From positions 8,132,744 through 8,196,743 of the forward strand of contig NC_019892.1 in assembly GCF_000242455.2 (NCBI RefSeq): a DNA stretch of 64,000 nt, in the 5' to 3' direction. The DNA is from Singulisphaera acidiphila DSM 18658. GTDB lineage: Bacteria > Planctomycetota > Planctomycetia > Isosphaerales > Isosphaeraceae. Each line of letters opens with the position of its first letter. The stretch's first letter is position 1. Shown piece after piece: positions 60,944 through 64,000 of this stretch. The notes below the pieces were generated by a model. The model saw only the letters and a list, made by a program, of their open reading frames with translations. It did no database searches and was not told where the DNA came from. A program made the translations under genes and the position numbers.

Positions 60944-62131
60944 ATGAGCCATGCCCCCCGTTCGCCCGCCGCGCGCGTTTGTGTCCTGACCCCCGAGGGG
61001 CGAGGCGCGATCGCTGTCGTCCGGGTCTGGGGGCCTCAGGCGGTCGATGTCGCCAGCCGAGCCTTCCGCCCTGTCCAAGGCGTTTCGCTCGCCGAGTCGA
61101 CTCCGGGTCGGCTTCGATTCGGTCGCGTCGGAGCGGACCTTGGAGACGAGGTCGTGGCCGTGGTCGTCAACGCGAGCCCTCCCGAAGTGGAGATCCACTG
61201 TCACGGAGGATCGGCGGCATTGGCCTTGGTCGTCAGTGCCTTGGAGCATGAAGGAGCCGAGCGAAGGCAGCCGGTGGCCTGGATCCGGCACACCTCACGA
61301 TCCGCCGTCGCGGCCGAGGCGGACGTCGACCTGATGCGGGCGCAAACGACCCACACGGCTGAAATGCTCCTCGAGCAGGCTCAAGGAGCGTTCGAGTCCG
61401 AAATCCAGAGTTGCCTCGAGCAGCTCGAAACCGACCCGCGGTTCTGCGTGGAATCCGTGGAATCCTGGCTCCGCCGTGCGGAAGTCGGGCTGAGACTGGT
61501 CTCGGGATGGCGCGTCGTCCTCTCCGGGCGGCCGAACGTCGGCAAGAGCCGGCTCCTCAACGCCCTGGCCGGCTACGAGCGAGCGATCGTCGCTCCGACG
61601 CCGGGGACCACGCGCGACATCGTCACCGTGCGGACCGCGCTCGAGGGCTGGCCCGTGGAGTTGGCGGATACGGCGGGGCTTCGCTCCTCCGACGACCTGA
61701 TCGAAGCCTCGGGCATCGCGCTGGCCCGTGCTCGGCAAGAGGAGGCCGACCTGATCCTGCTCGTCCTGGACCGCTCGGAGCCGCTGACGGACTCCGACCG
61801 CCGGCTCATCGCATCGTCCGAGCGAGCCTTGATCGTCGCCAACAAATGCGACTTTCCGGCCGCCTGGGATGCGGCCCAGACCAAAGCCCTGACCGTTTCG
61901 GCCGAGCGCGGAGCCGGGATCGAAGCACTCGGGGCGGCGATCGCGCGCCGCCTCGTCCCCGACCCGCCTCCCCCCGGAGCAGGCGTCCCGTTCCGCCCCC
62001 GGCACGTTCGCCAACTCCGCCTGGCCCTCCAGGCGCTCGAGGCAAGTGATCCATCAGCGGCGGGGCAAGCCCTCAGGGAACTCCTCGCCCCCCTGCCCGA
62101 CCGTACCCCGCGCAGTCCGAACTCGCGATAA
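60944..62131 (+). CDS. MnmE-like GTPase lacking the C-terminal Cys motif
   Basis: 395 residues. The N-terminal domain resembles MnmE (RVCVLTPEGRGAIAVVRVWG, EVEIHCHGGSAALALV). The G domain is complete: G1 GRPNVGKSR at 195-203, PTPGTTRD 218-225, DTAGLR 242-247 and NKCD 300-303. MnmE proteins are about 450 residues and end with the C-x-G-K motif needed for wobble-uridine modification; here the chain ends LLAPLPDRTPRSPNSR without any Cys. The N-terminal domain is also short and its tetrahydrofolate-binding motifs are weak. It follows coaX by about 60 bases. It might be a paralogue with another role or a degraded mnmE; no MnmG is nearby. Confidence 0.75.
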   Translation: MSHAPRSPAARVCVLTPEGRGAIAVVRVWGPQAVDVASRAFRPVQGVSLAESTPGRLRFGRVGADLGDEVVAVVVNASPPEVEIHCHGGSAALALVVSALEHEGAERRQPVAWIRHTSRSAVAAEADVDLMRAQTTHTAEMLLEQAQGAFESEIQSCLEQLETDPRFCVESVESWLRRAEVGLRLVSGWRVVLSGRPNVGKSRLLNALAGYERAIVAPTPGTTRDIVTVRTALEGWPVELADTAGLRSSDDLIEASGIALARARQEEADLILLVLDRSEPLTDSDRRLIASSERALIVANKCDFPAAWDAAQTKALTVSAERGAGIEALGAAIARRLVPDPPPPGAGVPFRPRHVRQLRLALQALEASDPSAAGQALRELLAPLPDRTPRSPNSR

Positions 62132-62181
62132 GAACCGATCGCCGCACAGAGCAACGGGGTTCGGCCGCCACTCTCCGCTCG

Positions 62182-64000
62182 TCATTCCAACGCCCCTCTG
62201 GGCTCACTCGGCGCGACGTTCGGAATCGAGTCGAGGTCGGCCCCCGCCCGAGGCGAAGGGCTATCGCGCGCTAGCCGAACATCATCACGAGAAAGGGTCC
62301 AGGCAGGCCGGTCCGGATCCCAATCCTGGAGAAACTTGACGTCACCGTGGACCGGGTCGGCCTCCTTGGTGCCGATGGCGACTACCCACGACGAGCGGTC
62401 GTAGATCGTGGGCACCGAGCCCACCTGCGCGGACTGGTCACGGCGGTAGGCGTTGATCTGGTGATAGGCCACCCCATGCCCTTCCCACTTGATCCGGTCA
62501 CGCAAGGCCGAGAGCGCGTCCTGACCATCGACCCGAAACAAGGGAGCCCCTTTGGACGTCGTGGCAAGGATCGAGTCACGGACTCGGACATCGGCGACGG
62601 GCAGTTCAGGTTCCCCCCCTGCACTCTCGAGCAAAACGAGTCCCCCAGCCGTCCGAGCGGTCACCTGAGCCAGTGAGATCCGGATCGGCTCGGACGTCAC
62701 CCCTCGAGGAAGACCATGAGCGTGGACGAGGCTTCCTCCGGTCGAGACAACCACATCGTCCAGCTCCAGTTCGAGCCGATGCCCGGCAGCCACGTCGACC
62801 AGGTCCCCCCCCGAGCGAAGCAAGCTGTCCGTGGCCCGGATCACCGCAGCCGAAGGTTCAGGACCAACACCCCCTTCCTCGACTTCGTTCTCACTCGCGG
62901 GAACCACGGCGATGGCCGAATCCACTTCAACCCCTTCGACGGTGACCGTGCAGTGAGACAGGCTCAGGGCGGCTCCGCCCCAAACTGCAAACACAGCCCA
63001 GCGCCCCACCCTTGGCGCGTCCTCCTCCGCCAGGACGATGTCGATCCCATCCAGTTGGAGCGTCCCCGAGTGCAGCTCCATCCAGACCGACCGGGCCGTC
63101 GGCGTCTTGGGGTTGGCCGGCGAAGGGCGGAAGCGAATGCGCGGGCGAGTTGTCCCCGGCTCGGCACGCAAGACCCAACGCACGTTCCCTCGAATCGTTG
63201 TCGTGGGCAGTTCCCAGTCGGCGTCGGCCGCCACCCGGAGCGTCCCCCCGATGGTGCCCGGCTGACTCAAGGCTTTGAGGAACTGGTCGGCGGTCCGCAA
63301 AATCGCCGAATCGGATGCCGGAGGATTCGGTTGCGAAACCACGACGGCGGGGCTCGCCTCTTCAGCCGGCCTCGTTTCGAGACCAGTGCCGGTGCGGGTG
63401 GGCATCGGCTCCTGATCCATAGGAGGCATCACGGGCATCTCTGGCATCCCGCTGGAGTTAAGCTTGGGCTTCGAGGCCGAAGAATCCGACGGAGTGGCGG
63501 CAACGGTCGTCGGCCGAGAGGGAGGGTCAACCGGATTGCTCGGTGCCGGGATGGGGGGATCGGGCTTCGTCGTCGAGGGCGGCTCGCGGCGAATGCTGGT
63601 CGACGGCGGCTCGCGGCGAAGGTCCGGCACGTTGGTGACGACCTTGACGCCCGAGGCGGTCGCTCCCGCAGGATCGAGACGCGCCCCCAAACTGGGCGAT
63701 CCGGCGTGGGTTGCGAGCAAGCGGAAGGCCCGCATCGGATTCTGGACGTCACGCGAAGACGCCTGGACAGGATCGGCTTCCTCCCAGACCCGGGCACGTC
63801 CGGCGACCGATTCCGCCTCCCGGACATCGGCCAACGAACCCTCCCAGCTCGACCAGTCCCGGATCGGCTCGCGAGGGGGGCGTGAGCCCGTCGGCTGGAG
63901 AAAAATCCCGATCCTGGTGTAGAGGTTGCCTCGACCGCGCCAATCGAGGCTGGCGGGATTGTCGGTCGAGACCAGGGTCGCCTCACCGTCGCGCGCGGGT
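62182..64000 (-). CDS. Large protein of unknown function, N-terminus cut by right edge
   Basis: The minus-strand frame stays open from the stop at 62182 to the window edge, at least 606 residues; I confirmed that the frame continues upstream of a TTG at 63834 (LDWRGRGNLYTRIGIFLQP and IRDWSSWEGSLADVREAESV), so the real start lies outside. A Pro/Ser/Thr-rich linker covers about the first third. The middle holds repeated short beta-strands (SGTLQLDGIDIVLAEEDAPR, LSLSHCTVTVEGVEVDSAIA, LELELDDVVVSTGGSLVHAH) that resemble a right-handed parallel beta-helix. It converges with the MnmE-like gene. No enzyme motif is seen; it is probably secreted or membrane-anchored. Confidence 0.65.
   Translation of the reverse strand, partial: PARDGEATLVSTDNPASLDWRGRGNLYTRIGIFLQPTGSRPPREPIRDWSSWEGSLADVREAESVAGRARVWEEADPVQASSRDVQNPMRAFRLLATHAGSPSLGARLDPAGATASGVKVVTNVPDLRREPPSTSIRREPPSTTKPDPPIPAPSNPVDPPSRPTTVAATPSDSSASKPKLNSSGMPEMPVMPPMDQEPMPTRTGTGLETRPAEEASPAVVVSQPNPPASDSAILRTADQFLKALSQPGTIGGTLRVAADADWELPTTTIRGNVRWVLRAEPGTTRPRIRFRPSPANPKTPTARSVWMELHSGTLQLDGIDIVLAEEDAPRVGRWAVFAVWGGAALSLSHCTVTVEGVEVDSAIAVVPASENEVEEGGVGPEPSAAVIRATDSLLRSGGDLVDVAAGHRLELELDDVVVSTGGSLVHAHGLPRGVTSEPIRISLAQVTARTAGGLVLLESAGGEPELPVADVRVRDSILATTSKGAPLFRVDGQDALSALRDRIKWEGHGVAYHQINAYRRDQSAQVGSVPTIYDRSSWVVAIGTKEADPVHGDVKFLQDWDPDRPAWTLSRDDVRLARDSPSPRAGADLDSIPNVAPSEPRGALE

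Noticed and set aside
1..64000. tRNA, rRNA, CRISPR arrays, insertion sequences or phage genes
   Set aside because: I looked for T-loop-like GGTTCGA motifs, regularly spaced repeats and transposase or integrase motifs and found none that held up by eye.

Overview
This window reads as a GC-rich chromosomal segment of a planctomycete, most likely from the Isosphaeraceae/Singulisphaera neighbourhood. That is an inference from family content: a DUF1559 pseudopilin-like protein, DUF1080 and DUF1501 proteins, a LEPR-type surface protein, an ECF sigma factor overlapping a Ser/Thr kinase with WD40 repeats, several BlaI/M56-type and LemA/M48 modules, and many secreted proteins of unknown function. Coding density is high on both strands. 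I saw no tRNA, rRNA, CRISPR array, transposase or phage gene.

Layout. 1-4.3 kb (minus): the end of a PepSY-type membrane protein cut by the left edge, a DUF4198 protein, a DUF1559 protein behind an AT-rich upstream region, a secreted DUF1080 protein and a small unknown. 4.4-8.3 kb (plus): an MMPL/RND transporter with a good promoter, followed by a secreted TPR protein. 8.3-13.3 kb (minus): ClpC with a strong terminator, a TPR membrane protein and an AsmA-like protein. 13.6-20 kb (plus): a CehA/McbA-type PHP metallohydrolase, a YtcJ-type amidohydrolase ending at a clear terminator, then a methyltransferase and an MFS transporter that overlap by 4 bases. 20-23.9 kb (minus): ECF sigma factor and a kinase with 14 WD40 repeats. 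24.3-30.9 kb (plus): a carboxypeptidase-regulatory-like protein, LemA plus an M48 protease, and a DUF1501 protein.

30.9-44.0 kb (minus) is the main system: a compact type II secretion/type IV-pilus-like assembly locus. In transcription order it has a secretin with a C-terminal LysM domain, a major pseudopilin, a GspL-like (PilM/PilN-like) protein, a GspM/PilO-like protein, a GspC/PilP-like protein, the GspE ATPase, the GspF platform protein, three minor pseudopilins, a short GspK/PilX-like protein, a DUF5658 membrane protein and a prepilin peptidase that lacks its C-terminal catalytic half. Most neighbours overlap by four bases, which suggests translational coupling.

44.4-58.5 kb is mostly minus strand: a small secreted unknown, the HrpB helicase, a gene-poor 0.5-0.9 kb stretch, a LEPR/cyclophilin fusion, a DUF3352-like secreted protein, an HtrA-like protease without PDZ, a plus-strand secreted unknown, QueC, and a BlaI/M56 regulatory pair whose sensor carries LTxxQ repeats and whose promoter region has two similar palindromes. 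58.8-62.1 kb (plus) is a housekeeping run rpmA-obg-coaX-(mnmE-like); the last gene lacks the C-terminal Cys motif that defines MnmE. The right edge cuts a large secreted or repeat-type protein of unknown function on the minus strand.

The most distinctive items are the secretion locus with its LysM secretin and half prepilin peptidase, the BlaI/M56-LTxxQ module with tandem operators, the MnmE-like GTPase without its catalytic C-terminus, and the LEPR-cyclophilin fusion.
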